Shown: piece after piece, positions 9,701 to 19,739 of the stretch
Layout: every line of letters starts with the position of its first letter
How positions within the stretch are numbered: position 1 is the first letter of the stretch
Source of the DNA: Astropecten irregularis
Lineage: Eukaryota; Echinodermata; Asteroidea; Paxillosida; Astropectinidae
Assembly (NCBI GenBank): GCA_963971285.1
Contig: OZ020250.1
Span: forward strand, 21,170,783-21,234,782
Reading direction: 5' to 3'
Length of the DNA: 64,000 bases
Translations under genes and position numbers: made by a program
Notes under the pieces: generated by a model
The model's database searches: none
The model's input: only the letters and a program-made list of their open reading frames with translations
Told to the model about the DNA's origin: nothing

Positions 9701-12700
9701 AAGAAAAATTGGCTGGAGCGGGATTCGAACCAGCGGCCTCCGGAATACCGTACCGGTGTTCTTACCAACTGAGCTACCCAGCCCTACGTTGGTGGCGTCC
9801 CTAATTATCTTTGTTCGTTTGGCAGTCAGAAACCCTCTGCCAAACGAACAAAAATAATCGACATTGCCAACATGGGGTTGGACAGGGCTGGATAGCTCAG
9901 TTGGTAATAGCACCTGTACGTTATTCCGGAGGCCGCTAGTTAGAATCCCGCTCGAGTCAATTTTTCTTTGTTCACTTTTCAATGAAATTAAATCAGACAG
10001 AGGGTGCAAACAAATTGTTGTCAAAAGTGACCTACATCCATAGTCTGTAAATAAAGGTTTTTTGGTTGCTTTTGCTCTGTTTGACCCAGAGTTGTAGCTC
10101 CTTTAATTTCTGCATTTCCTATTGGCTGTAAGTTTTTTGAATAATGAATAACTAATTGAGATAGTAGTGTGGCTGTGTGAGCATCATATGTGTTGTGTGT
10201 GAAAGGTGCAGTGAGTCCTTTGTTATGTACCATGGCTTGTAGTGCAGTGTTGAGTTACAATTGTTAGTTCTGAATTTATATTATGAAAGTATATTACCTT
10301 ATTCTTACGGAGACCGATCCATGTGTTTTGAACATTATTCACGTACATGAGCATCATGCCTAGCACGTCCTCATAGTCATCACGGATGGTTGCTAGGGAA
10401 CTGCCGTCCGAGCTACAAAACTGCTTGGCCTCGTCAAATGTTCTAGGAGTGGCGTCGTATAAGAAGCAGGAATCGTGGAAACTGATGTAAGATTTCTTAC
10501 TGCAACTGTGAAGGTAACTCTGCTGAACATCTTTATCGGGAGCTAGAAAACAAATTGAGTTCAAGTTAGGGGATCACTTTTGTCAAATTAGGGCATTTTT
10601 ATATCCATCTTCAATGTAACTTTCATTTTTACAAGTAATAAACTGCTGGAAACTGCTCTTGAAACTGACTTGAAATATATAAAATTGTTGGAGTAATAGG
10701 AGGGCTGATTAGGTTTTGATCCTAGCAGGATCTTTCTCACAGGCTAAAAACAAACAGAAAAAAATGTCCAATTTGCAATTTTTGTACCCAGTACTCAATG
10801 CAGCACATACATTTTCATGATAAATGACAAAAATCTGAGTAAAATTCTCTAAGGAAGTATATGCTTGTTTGGTTTGCCACACATTTTAAAGGTAATATCA
10901 TACTTTGGTTTTTGTCAAAGAAATACAGATTCATGGGCAAAAATATCACGGAAGTGATACTTACATACATCTGTAGTGCAAGCATAACTGGATGTTGTAC
11001 TACATGGGACATCCTTCCATAAACCTGGTCTGATGGCACTGTTCATCATCACGGCACAGGAACTGAGCTACAATCAAATTTCAATCAAAAATCAGTCACC
11101 AGATCTGGCACAGGTCTAGGTAATTAACAGGTTACACAGAATACTGAAGTCTCTTCTTTGCTAGCTCTGAGCATGCGCGTACAATTGTCAGCATACGAGC
11201 AGTTGTGCGCTTGCGCTATCAACTTAAAGACCCAGCTCCAAAGTCTCCCATTGGAGTTGTTGTCATCCACTACCTAGGTCAAACTCGGTCACATGTGGTA
11301 TGTAAAACATGTGGCATTGCTAAGATGGCAACATGCATTTCTAGGCTTGATTGGTTAAATTTATTTAATCTGACCTAAACTACCTGGTACCTTGACATAC
11401 CTGGTTATCAGTAGCCTCATCAGGCCGACCCTCAGCCCAGTTTGTGTAGTGCAATGATGAGCCATCAGTCCAATGATACTGGTTATTGGTATCAATATTA
11501 CTCAGGCCAATCCACAGTGTCTCATTGGAAGGTTCCATCAGTGTAGTCAGGATAGCTGTGGGTTTCATCAAACAGCCACATCCATATCAATAACTGCTTA
11601 TTCACACTTAACATATACATCATGATGCTGTTTACTTTGTACAGGGATTCTCCTGATAACTTCATTTCCCTCAAAGTCATTTCTCCCTATGGAAAATATT
11701 CCCTATTCAGAAAATATAGGTAGTGGTTTTTCATTGAAGCTAAAGCTCTGTTTTTCTTTTCAGATCAGAAAATCCACTTCTGAACTTTAGCCAAAAGCCT
11801 CTATTTGATATCCGTTATTTTAGAATAGAATCACGTAATGGATCTGGAGCCTCAGCCTCAGCCTGAGTATCATAGACCCTCTACTATGTCTCACCTTGTT
11901 CTCCAACGTTAGCAATGACTGCCAAGTATCCATTATACTTGTGGCATTCAACTGCTGCATCCATCCTAGTCTTCTGGTTCTCTGCTCCCGTGAAGGCCTT
12001 GAAGCATTTCCCCTTGGCCTGTACCCATCCCCCGGCACAGCCTCCGGTGGGTACCTTCTCTGTGGGCGTACCAATGGTTCCTGAGGCGGTCTTCAGTTTC
12101 TTGCAGATGAAGTTCTGCATCACTCCGCAGTTCTGGTCATGCCACTTGCCACCTGTTTGGGAGTTGAAGTATGGAAGTAAATACAGATGAACAAATTAGT
12201 CATTGAAATTGTGTGTTATAAGATTAGGTTTTGAGAAGTGATTTAAACTTTGTAGTACAAGAACAAGATCTATTGGTGGAGAGGTAGTGAGTTCCAGATG
12301 TAAGGAGCTGCCACAGCACCTCATGGAGTGCCCAGACTTGTGTTCCTTGAGAAGTAGCATGTTTCTGGATCCTAGATTTCTTTCTGGAGTGTAAGGTTGA
12401 TGTAAATTGGAAATGTAGGTCAGAGCTCTGCCATTGAGTGCTTTGTGGACATTTAGTGCCAACTTAAAGATGATTATAGAAATTCAACAAATCAATATAA
12501 CTACCTTGCATTGTGTTGATCCCCACACATTTCTCCTCTCCGGCAAAATCGTTGGGTTCACCGTCATCCCAGAATGTGTAGGAAAATTTGGATCCATCAT
12601 TCCATCTATTACATCATAATCACAAGGAAGTACACATGGTATACTGGGTGAATCAGTCTGTCACTAAAAATAGCAACACTCAAACATTCCTTCATATCAG

Positions 12701-15700
12701 AAATATTTTCCAAGATGTTTTACACATTTGTGTCATTTACAGCATTATTGGTCAGATGTGGATGTTTATCTAGCAATAACCTGCTCTCTCTCTTGAGGAT
12801 GACCAGAGCACACTGGTTGAAACGTCGACGCATTTTCCCTAACCGGTCCTTCTCAGGACCATACACCTTCTGAAAAAAGTATACATGGTGTCTCTGCAAG
12901 TCTCACTTAGTTCAAGTCTGGAAAGTGTATGACTTATTCATAACTACAATAAAATGTGGACAACTCTCTGACGAAGACTTCGTACACACTTTCGTACACC
13001 CACTGTTTGTTTCAGTTTGATGGGAATGGAATGTGGATTTGTACTCACTCATAAACCTTGTCTCCTGTCTCTTCTAAGCCAATCCAGAATTTAGGTGAAA
13101 TTTGAATTCGCTGTGCACAGAAAATACAAATTAATAAAATAGATGATACATGTGTAGATATTTCAATCAAGCTACGAGGCAGATTGGTCAAAGTTTGGCT
13201 AGCCAGAGCTCAAGTTGACCAAGGGTCAGGTTGAACGAGAGTCAGATTGGCTGGGGTCAGGTTGAGCCAGATTGGTCAAGGTTCAGGCTAGCCGAGGGTC
13301 AGGCTAGCCAACGGTCAGGTTGGACCGGGGTCAGAATGACAAATGAATTGTTTGACCAGGGATCGGTTTGGCTTGGGAACAGGTTGGGATGAGTTCAGGG
13401 TGGCTTGGGGTCGAGCTGGTCTGAGGGAACAAATTGGCCATGAGTCAAATAAAACATCACCATCAAACAAACACACCAGGGGTCGATTTCACTAACGCTT
13501 TGCGATCATCGTAAAGCCAAAATCCATCGCTAAACATAAAATAGATCCCTACTTTGCGTAGCAATTTTCCGTTTAGCGATGGATTTGGGCTTTACGATGA
13601 TCGCAAAGCGTTAGTGAAATCGGCCCCAGGCATCACTGACCACTGAATTGATGAAGTCTTGCTCCTTCTGACTGGTGATAGATGCAAGATGCCCACCGTG
13701 TTTATTACACCATTCCTCAGACTCATCATGTGTCTTCCTGCGTTCCTCCACGTCAGACACCATGTAGCAGTAATCACCCGACAGTAGCCAATCATCATTA
13801 TCAGGGCACTGTGTCGCTAGAAACGGGAAAGGAATTCATATCTTTTCATTACTTGACTAATTGTCACAGTGTAATATTTCATGGATTTGCAAAGAATTTT
13901 CAATTTGCGTTGCTGAATATTTCTTGCTTGTTCGGCTAGCGTAGAAATTGCACTAGCATTATAAGTGACAGGTGAAGATCATTTGTTGAATTCTGTAGTA
14001 AGAAGAGCGATATGAAATTGGGCCCAAGGCTGGTCATTCTGACCCTCTAATGTTCAATGCCGCATCGGTACAGTAAAGGTTCAAACCTCACCAAATGCTC
14101 AGGGAGTTACAGTAAATATTTGGAAAATGTGTTTATTCAGATACTCACATACAGGGGGGTTTTCCTCTTTGACTGCAAGACAAAAACACAAAACAATTAT
14201 ACTACAATTAATTGTAGAGTCTATTTTGCAAAAAAAAAAGTTCAAATTATTACTGACATATTGAGAATAATTTAGCAAAATGTTGGATTTGGAACTACAG
14301 GGCAGACAGTAACAAATTGCAATAGCTCTAGCTGGCTGGTATGAGCAATGGACCCTAACTTCTGGCCTGTCAATCAAACTATGCGTATTGACCAATTGGA
14401 GTCGTTGTCGCCCATTACCTCGGTCAAACTCGGACACATGCAGTATGTAAAATATATGGCATTAGAAGGTGGGTGGGGCTTAAGAGCAAAGCTGTAATGG
14501 TCCATAGGAATTATACTGCATCATTTTGGAATTTAGGATAGATGCACTGTGAATTAGGCATATAGGAGTAATTGTGGAAACTTACATTGTGGCATCATAC
14601 AAACGTAGTTGGCAGTCTGACTACAAACATCATCTTTCCACTGGCCGTATGGATCAGGAGCCATCATGGCGCACTTCTTGTTGTTTGGTTCATTGTGTGC
14701 CCAGTTTTCATAGTCCAATGGTGAATCGTCTTGCCATCGGAAATTACCTTGAACTGATCAATACAGGAGAATAAAATTTTGAAAATAAAATGTGTGAAAT
14801 CTCTTGGCTGCTAGCTGCAAATAAAACATGTTCTAATTTTGACAATACCCAGGGCCCAATTTCATAGAACTGCTTAAGCACCAAAATCTGCTTAAGCACC
14901 AAAAACCTTGGTAAATAAAATCAGTATGCCAGCCAAAACTCCTTCTGAATGTTATGCTCAGCAAACAATGGCCAAATACAAGTCAAAAGCAGTCAAAATC
15001 ACACAAAAATTTGGTTGGCAATCCTGTTTGATCAAGGAAGACTTTTGCTTAAGGAAGTTTTGTCCTTAAAGCAGCTACTAATTTTCAACGGCAATGTGTA
15101 TTGAGAAAAACAAGGAAATCAGCTGATCCGAGGAAAAGATACCATACCCGTATACCCTTACCATTTGCATCTCTTTCAAGTCCAATCCAAAACGAACCAT
15201 AGCCCAAGTCCAAAGCCTTGTTCTGGAGATAATTATTCTCTAAGGACGTGTGAATACTGACAAGCCGGGACCCATAGTTCAAGAAGCACTTGTACTGTGC
15301 CCTGTTGAAGCTCAGCTTGTCCTGGGCAGTTGGGAAGAGGTAGCAGTTGGTGCCTTGGCTGATCCATCCATCGAGGCAAGTTCCATTCATCGGTGGGTGG
15401 ATGGGAGGATTATTACCACCTAGAGAACAAAAAATTACCTGGGGTCAATTTCACGAAGGCCTATGATCAATAGTGACTCAAGATACGAAGGATAACCCAT
15501 CGTATCCTTCGACTCCTTCATATGGCTGCATAGCATCATAAGCCCTATGATCGATAGTGAGTTACAATGAATTTGGTGAAACCAACCCTTGAAGTGTTTA
15601 CCAAGAACATCCACAACGGAAAGACTTAGGCTTACAGGCCGTTGTTCAAAACTACGGGTTCAACTACCATAACTTGGTTAAAAGTTGCAACTTTATAACT

Positions 15701-18700
15701 TTATAAAGCCTGAGCCTGAGCCTCCGTTTCGAAAAGGTCCTATAAGTATGGATGATACCACCCAATTACCCAAGATATAACTATGCCAACTTATCACTTT
15801 AACCCATCTCACCGATTCGGTTCTTGCAGAAAAATGGCAGCTTGTTGTCGCACTGGACATCTTCCCACCACGCCCCAGATTCACCCGTCACCATTCTGGT
15901 GCAGGCTCGCTCAGTGTTGTCTGAATTAGGCTCATTGACATTCCAGTTTGTGAACATCAACGGATAGCCGTCCAACCACTTAAACTGGCTTGTGACCTGT
16001 GGGAGTGACATGAACATATATAAGCTGTTGATAGCTCATATGAAAATTGACAAGCATACACAAGGCTTATTCATAAATCTTTATAGAACCCTGCTTAAAA
16101 AAAGAGAATTTGTAAGGTGTAGATGTAAGATTTCATCAGTGAGTAACGCACACAAATTTGAAGTAATTGTTGCTCTCTGGCCAAGATCAAGATGATGAAG
16201 TCAAATGACCCTTACAAAACTATATAATGCAGTAATAAATCGATAAAGATCCAGCACTCATCACAGATGACACAGATGTCATTTTAAGTTAGAAAGTCAA
16301 TTTCCGGCTCCTTCCATAGGTAATAATATCACATTTAAGACTTTCTGACCTATTTTTGTGGTGTCAAGACAAGGATCAATTAAAGTCAGTACTCACAGTG
16401 TCTTTACTCAGTCCTATCCACGATGAATTGTACGATCCATTCACTACGTACAAGATGTACTCCAACACAGCATTCTCATAACCAGTATCCGTAGATGCCA
16501 CAAATCCATTCTTCGGTGAGTCTGTCTTGCATACCTGCTGAGCTCCATCAAACGTTTTGGGATCCGGATAAAACCGGAAGCAGGACGTGAAGAAGTTGAT
16601 GTAGCCGGGGATGGCACACTCTGTGGTCGGCTGCTCGATGGTCATATCAACTAGATGGGAATCATTTTGGATAAGAGTTTAAGCTTTGCACGGCGGAAGT
16701 CACATATGAAGAAAGGGTTTGTGGGTACATCATGGATCTCTTTGACAGCTAAGTGTGGTCCTGAGAAGAACGTATGAGAGGGAACTCGACGTTCCTGCCA
16801 GTATGCTCTGGCCATCCTCAGGAGAGTGTCTGTGGCTGTCCTCTCCTAAGGAAGCATGACTAGAGTTTTAACTGACCTGTTCTTCTCAGAACAACATTTC
16901 TATGAAAAGAGATCAATGAAGTGCCTGCAAACTTTTTCTTCATAAGAATTATTTTAGTAAGAAAACTGATTCATCTTCAGTTGCTCTTCAACCATGCCAT
17001 CTTGAAGTTAGATGAAAAAAATTTAAATGGAAAAGATAAACAGTAACCAACTTGAGGGAGAGTCTTTTTCAGCCACAAAGCAGGATTAGGAAAATAAAGA
17101 TGGAAGTCCTTTGAGCATTATGACATTGATGAGTAGACTTACGAGCTTTAACTTGGCAGATGTAGGCTCTCTGAAGATAACACTGAATATCATACCAGCG
17201 ACCAGGATGATGCAAATCATTCACCAGTTCAGCACAGTCTTTGCCCTGTCAGCACAAACAGACAATGATTCCAGTGTGGGGTCACACAAACCCATCAATG
17301 AAAAGAATGATGATTTTCCTGGACCAATAGACCCATTCCATATGTTCCAGGTTACACCTCAACCTAAACCAACTGCCTTTTTGAAAATGTTCTCTTCAAG
17401 GTAATTTCTATCAGAACAAAGAATTACAGAGACAGAAGTGATTACATCCGATGCCTTCATTCTTTAAGATCCATCCTATCACATGACTAGGTCAAATCTA
17501 TCTTTACACATGCTCTTTCCCCCCTCCCTTTTTGAAAAATCCTGGATCCACTCCTCCTGCACTACCAGGTAGTATTATATCAATTCTAATACAGGAGTGA
17601 CAGCTTCAATTTTCATGTCCAAATTTCATGACCTTAATTTGAATCTTCAACTCACAAATCCAGGGATGAGGCCCGAACCGTCTGGTTGAGTTGGAGCCCA
17701 GTTATTGTAATCGAGAGCACTGCCGTCCACCCACTCAAAGTCCTTCTGGAAGACGCCCTGAGACAGACCAATCCACGTACTGTCATAATTCAGGTAGGCC
17801 AGCATAGCCGACAGAAGAGCTGCAGGAGAGGAAGATAAGTCATTCATTTAGAGACGGAAGGACACCAGAGGAGGAGTGAATTGAGGAAGTCCTCCCTCAT
17901 GACTTGTAGAAAGATCAAAGAGGTCTCTCTTTTGGCTGAATTCAGCTCAAAATAGGCTAACCCAAACCTGGGCTGGATTCCACCAAACATTAATCTTAAG
18001 ATGAGTTGTCAGTATCACCATAGTGATTTGTATCGTGACATCACACGTTGCTTTAATAGCAATTAGGATTGATCTCAATCTTAAGATCAATCATAGGCCG
18101 TGTCCCAATTCTCTGGCTGTGGCTGCAAGTAGCACACGCCCCTATGGCAGCCACTAGCCAGTGACTGCAGCTGCTTCCGTAGGCTTGTGTGTTATTTGCA
18201 GCCGCAGCCAGAGAATTGGGACACGGCCTTAGTGCTTCGTGAAATCGACCTCTAATGATATAAATCCCTTCTCAAAGCACTACCACTAAAAATAACTTCT
18301 GTTTTTTCAAACTCTAGGCAAAATCAACATCCGTCTGAGTTTTTGGGCCCGGATTCGAGCCTGGTTCTAACTGAAACAACCCACAGAGGTCTGAGTTTTC
18401 CAAACTTACACTGGATCTTCTGGCTTCGGACGATTGCCAGGCTACCGGTATCGCCAGTTGTGTCTAACTTCTTACAGTTATCGTTGGCATCTTTGAAGTT
18501 GGCCTTGACATCATCTGTGAGCCCCTTGGGGATGTAGCACCACTCATCTACTTGGTAGTATAGTCCTTTTGCTGTTGCTGGACAGGTGCTTTCAACTGAT
18601 AATTAATTGATATTGATTGATAAGTTAGTGCATTAATTCATCAAGGAATCTTTAGTAGTGTAGGTTTGAGATGACACCATGTATGTAATCTCTTCTGTGA

Positions 18701-19538
18701 GAGTGTGTGGTTCTGAGAACAACCGGTGGTATTATCTCTATGTTCGGAACAGTGTGCTCTGTTTGTCCTCAGGAGAGTGACTCAAAGAAGAGATTACATG
18801 GTGTCGCCTCAAACCTACATTATTTGATTAATTCCACCATGCATAGCTTCAAGTCTAAAGAAATCTTGACATCACTTGTATGTAACCATATTAGAATGGC
18901 AACTACGAACATCAAGAAATCAGACCCTAAGAAATTAAGCAGAAATGTGCTATTTTTGCAGCTTTTATACAAACAAGAGAAACCAAACTCCAGCTCTATG
19001 ATTAAATAAACTCTCATTGAGAAAATACTACCAAACTTGTGATCAGGGGCTAGTTGCATAGAGCTGCTTAAGCACCAAAATTTGCTTAAGCTTGAAAAGT
19101 CTTTCTTGATCAAACAGGATTACCAACCAAATTGTCATGTGATGTTTACTATACTTTTGACTTGTACTCGGCCATTGTTTGCTGAGCATAACATTCACAA
19201 ATAGTTTTGGCTGGCATACTGATTTGATTTACCAAGGTTTTTGGTGCTTAGGCATATTTTGGTTCTTAAGCAGTTCTGTGAAATTGGTCCCTAAACTTAA
19301 GAGTCAGTTTTGAAAATTGTTCTCAGTGCAAAACTTTGAAATTATAGGAAGGTAAACTTCATTCAGTATAAAACACTAATTAAAGCATTGTGAATGGAGA
19401 CACAAAACCTTCCATCAAAATTTGAAGATAATAATCATCACAACCTTGCTGATTAAAGCTAAAAATGAAATTGAATAACTTACCAAATGCAAAACCGAAT
19501 ACGGCTGCAATCAGAAACACCACAACGAAAATCTTCAT
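6545..19538 (-). CDS. Locus B: complete 7-CTLD type I membrane receptor (mannose receptor family)
   Basis: Twenty coding exons: 19538-19484, 18595-18410, 17819-17656, 17245-17143, 16650-16397, 15996-15813, 15419-15162, 14747-14586, 14172-14149, 13816-13641, 13110-13049, 12605-12505, 12152-11895, 11555-11401, 11067-10965, 10542-10298, 9092-8915, 8364-8098, 7411-7205, 6723-6545. They sum to 3321 nt, an uninterrupted frame of 1106 residues plus stop. The protein has a signal peptide (about 1-18), CTLD1 19-169, CTLD2 170-315, CTLD3 316-455, linker, CTLD4 464-597, CTLD5 610-748, CTLD6 749-889, CTLD7 890-1047, a membrane span about 1055-1080 and a 26-residue tail. An in-frame ATG at 19580 would add 14 residues; 19538 is preferred because it starts a compact signal peptide. 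The tail lacks FxNxxY. Role: surface receptor of the CTLD class; ligand unknown. Confidence 0.85.
7205..8364 (-). CDS. Locus B CTLD7 (two exons)
   Basis: Exons 8364-8098 (1-1) and 7411-7205 (1-1). Landmarks are CLEDWVLWGDNCYLF, SIHSKAENQF, WIRM in place of WIGL, and YVNWASYS. Ca2+ ligands are absent. The second exon is longer than its paralogues because of an insertion before the NW motif. Confidence 0.85.
7412..8097. other. Locus B intron, nothing recognised
   Basis: Unique-looking AT-rich sequence between the two exons of CTLD7. No repeat family or coding exon identified. Confidence 0.4.
8396..8790. repeat. Degenerate member of the TTAA-flanked MITE family
   Basis: Starts with GGTACTATCATACTTTGGTA and ends near ACAAAAACCAAAGTTTAAAA. 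Interior blocks such as TTTACCTATAACTTA and ATGCCGTATTTATCCA match copies at 54089-54465 and 61822-62024. Confidence 0.65.
8915..10542 (-). CDS. Locus B CTLD6 (two exons)
   Basis: Exons 10542-10298 (1-0) and 9092-8915 (0-1). Landmarks are CFLYDATPRTFDEA, WIGLRKN, SNWLAGQPGG and WYDTSC. There is no canonical sugar motif. The intron between the exons carries a back-to-back SINE pair. Confidence 0.85.
9684..9995. repeat. Inverted pair of tRNA-derived SINEs
   Basis: A minus-strand copy (complement of CTGGTTCGAATCCCGCTCCA at about 9715) faces a plus-strand copy with A-box-like TAGCTCAGTTGGT (9898) and degraded B box GTTAGAATCCCGCTC. Both carry the TCTTTGTTCACTTTTC-type tail. These are SINE heads, not tRNA genes. 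Confidence 0.8.
10886..10950. repeat. Truncated TTAA-flanked MITE next to a CTLD5 exon of locus B
   Basis: TTAAAGGTAATATCATACTT begins at 10886. The element is cut off within about 15 bp of exon 11067-10965. Confidence 0.6.
10965..12152 (-). CDS. Locus B CTLD5 (three exons)
   Basis: Second half of 12152-11895, then 11555-11401 (1-0) and 11067-10965 (0-1). Landmarks are CAGGWVQAKGKCFKAF, WIGLSNIDT, YTNWAEGRPD and WKDVPC. The sugar motif is altered to RPD. The last donor abuts a truncated TTAA-flanked element. Confidence 0.8.
11895..13816 (-). CDS. Locus B CTLD4 (four exons)
   Basis: Exons 13816-13641 (1-0), 13110-13049 (0-2), 12605-12505 (2-1) and the first part of 12152-11895. It reads CPDNDDWLLSGDYCYM, WIGLEETGD, DDGEPND and GKWHDQNC. 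EPN is kept, with WHD for WND. Exon 12152-11895 encodes both the end of this domain and the start of CTLD5. The donor at 13640 lies 13 bp from a long inverted repeat. Confidence 0.85.
13185..13440. repeat. Degenerate minisatellite
   Basis: Units of about 20-22 bp built on GGTCAGGTTG/GGTCAGATTGGC variants, in a locus B intron. Confidence 0.65.
13479..13627. repeat. Long inverted-repeat MITE 13 bp from an exon
   Basis: Arms of nearly 60 bp, starting GGGGTCGATTTCACTAACGC and ending with the near-perfect complement, around a loop of about 35 bp. Adjacent to exon 13816-13641 of locus B. A partial copy lies at 25801-25860. Confidence 0.85.
14149..14172 (-). CDS. Locus B 24-nt linker exon
   Basis: Phase 1-1 exon between a TTGCAG acceptor and a GTGAGT donor, encoding KEENPPV. 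It sits between CTLD3 and CTLD4. Linker exons of similar size precede the equivalent domains CTLD9 and CTLD13 of locus C. Confidence 0.65.
14586..15419 (-). CDS. Locus B CTLD3 (two exons)
   Basis: Exons 15419-15162 (1-1) and 14747-14586 (1-1). Landmarks are CLDGWISQGTNCYLF, WIGLERDANG, ENWAHNEPN and GQWKDDVC. The second exon has two possible acceptors six bases apart, both in phase 1. The inner one gives the typical DANGNFRW junction and is preferred; the other would add two residues. Confidence 0.85.
14849..15080. repeat. TTAAGC-type MITE
   Basis: Ends GGGCCCAATTTCATAGAACT and a complementary terminus with GCTTAAGCACC motifs. Interior ATGTTATGCTCAGCAAACAA. Full relatives at 19044-19292, 30441-30636, 35226-35453, 53629-53876; fragments at 2781-2850, 24015-24106, 25057-25080. 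Confidence 0.78.
15442..15588. repeat. Hairpin element (CCTATGATCRATAGTGA arms)
   Basis: GGGGTCAATTTCACGAAGG on the left, GGTGAAACCAACCC on the right, with an inner palindrome around ACGAAGGATAACCCATCGTA. A second copy at 38062-38385 is split by another element. Confidence 0.65.
15813..16650 (-). CDS. Locus B CTLD2 (two exons)
   Basis: Exons 16650-16397 (1-0) and 15996-15813 (0-1). Landmarks are CFRFYPDPKTFDGA, WIGLSKDT, FTNWNVNEPN and WWEDVQC. EPN is the mannose-type motif, with WED in place of WND. Confidence 0.85.
16700..16910. repeat. Diverged copy of the 18660-18818 MITE family
   Basis: Contains GTGGTCCTGAGAAGAACG and CCTCAGGAGAGTGTCT, with complementary TTCTTCTCAGAAC toward its right end. 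Confidence 0.55.
17143..18595 (-). CDS. Locus B CTLD1 (three exons)
   Basis: Exons 18595-18410 (phases 1-1), 17819-17656 (1-0) and 17245-17143 (0-1). It contains CPATAKGLYYQVDEWCYI, WIGLSQG, QPD and GRWYDIQC. QPD is the galactose-type motif, but WYD replaces WND, so Ca2+ binding is uncertain. The phase pattern marks it as the second member of the four-domain repeat described in the findings. Confidence 0.85.
17966..18255. repeat. Composite: hairpin MITE with a second MITE inserted at TA
   Basis: The inner element 18095-18231 has arms GGCCGTGTCCCAATTCTCTG and the exact complement, flanked by TA. It interrupts an outer element running from CCACCAAACATTAATCTTAA to GCTTCGTGAAATCGACC. Confidence 0.75.
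18660..18818. repeat. MITE with about 24-bp terminal inverted repeats, in locus B intron 1
   Basis: Left GTAGGTTTGAGATGACACCA, right complement ending TGTCGCCTCAAACCTAC. The best-preserved member of the family at 1-140, 16700-16910 and 22745-22930. Confidence 0.8.
19044..19292. repeat. TTAAGC-type MITE
   Basis: GAGCTGCTTAAGCACC near the left end and CTTAAGCAGTTCTGTGAAATT at the right. Located in locus B intron 1. Confidence 0.78.
19484..19538 (-). CDS. Locus B exon 1: signal peptide
   Basis: ATG at 19538 begins MKIFVVVFLIAAVFGFAF, a short basic start plus a hydrophobic core, ending at a GTAAGT donor in phase 1. A is at -3 of the ATG. It joins in frame to 18595. Confidence 0.8.
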
Positions 19539-19707
19539 TTTTAAAAAATGACCTAGACTACAGAGGAACAGAATCACCATAACTATACATGTACATTGCA
19601 AGCCAAAACTTTGGACGAGTTGTACAGATCAGAATAGACTTCAACCTCTGTACAAACCAGGAAAGATTAAATTCACTATTTATCAATACTTCTGTGCCAT
19701 GCAGTGC

Positions 19708-19715
19708 CTTTTATA
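19708..19715 (-). promoter_or_regulatory. Candidate TATA box of locus B
   Basis: TATAAAAG on the minus strand, about 170 bp upstream of the ATG at 19538, predicts transcription start near 19680 and a 5' UTR of about 140 nt. A CCAAT sequence lies about 20 bp further upstream. Inferred from sequence alone. Confidence 0.5.
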
Positions 19716-19739
19716 AAACAGTTTAAAAAGCAATTGGGT

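Noticed and set aside
9700..9980. Possible tRNA genes (A and B boxes here and at about ten other sites)
   Set aside because: They share long identical flanks and tails, lie in inverted or truncated copies and do not form a clean cloverleaf; they are SINE heads.
18343..18537. + strand open frame overlapping the first CTLD exon of locus B
   Set aside because: Antisense; the minus strand encodes a CTLD start with correct acceptor and donor.
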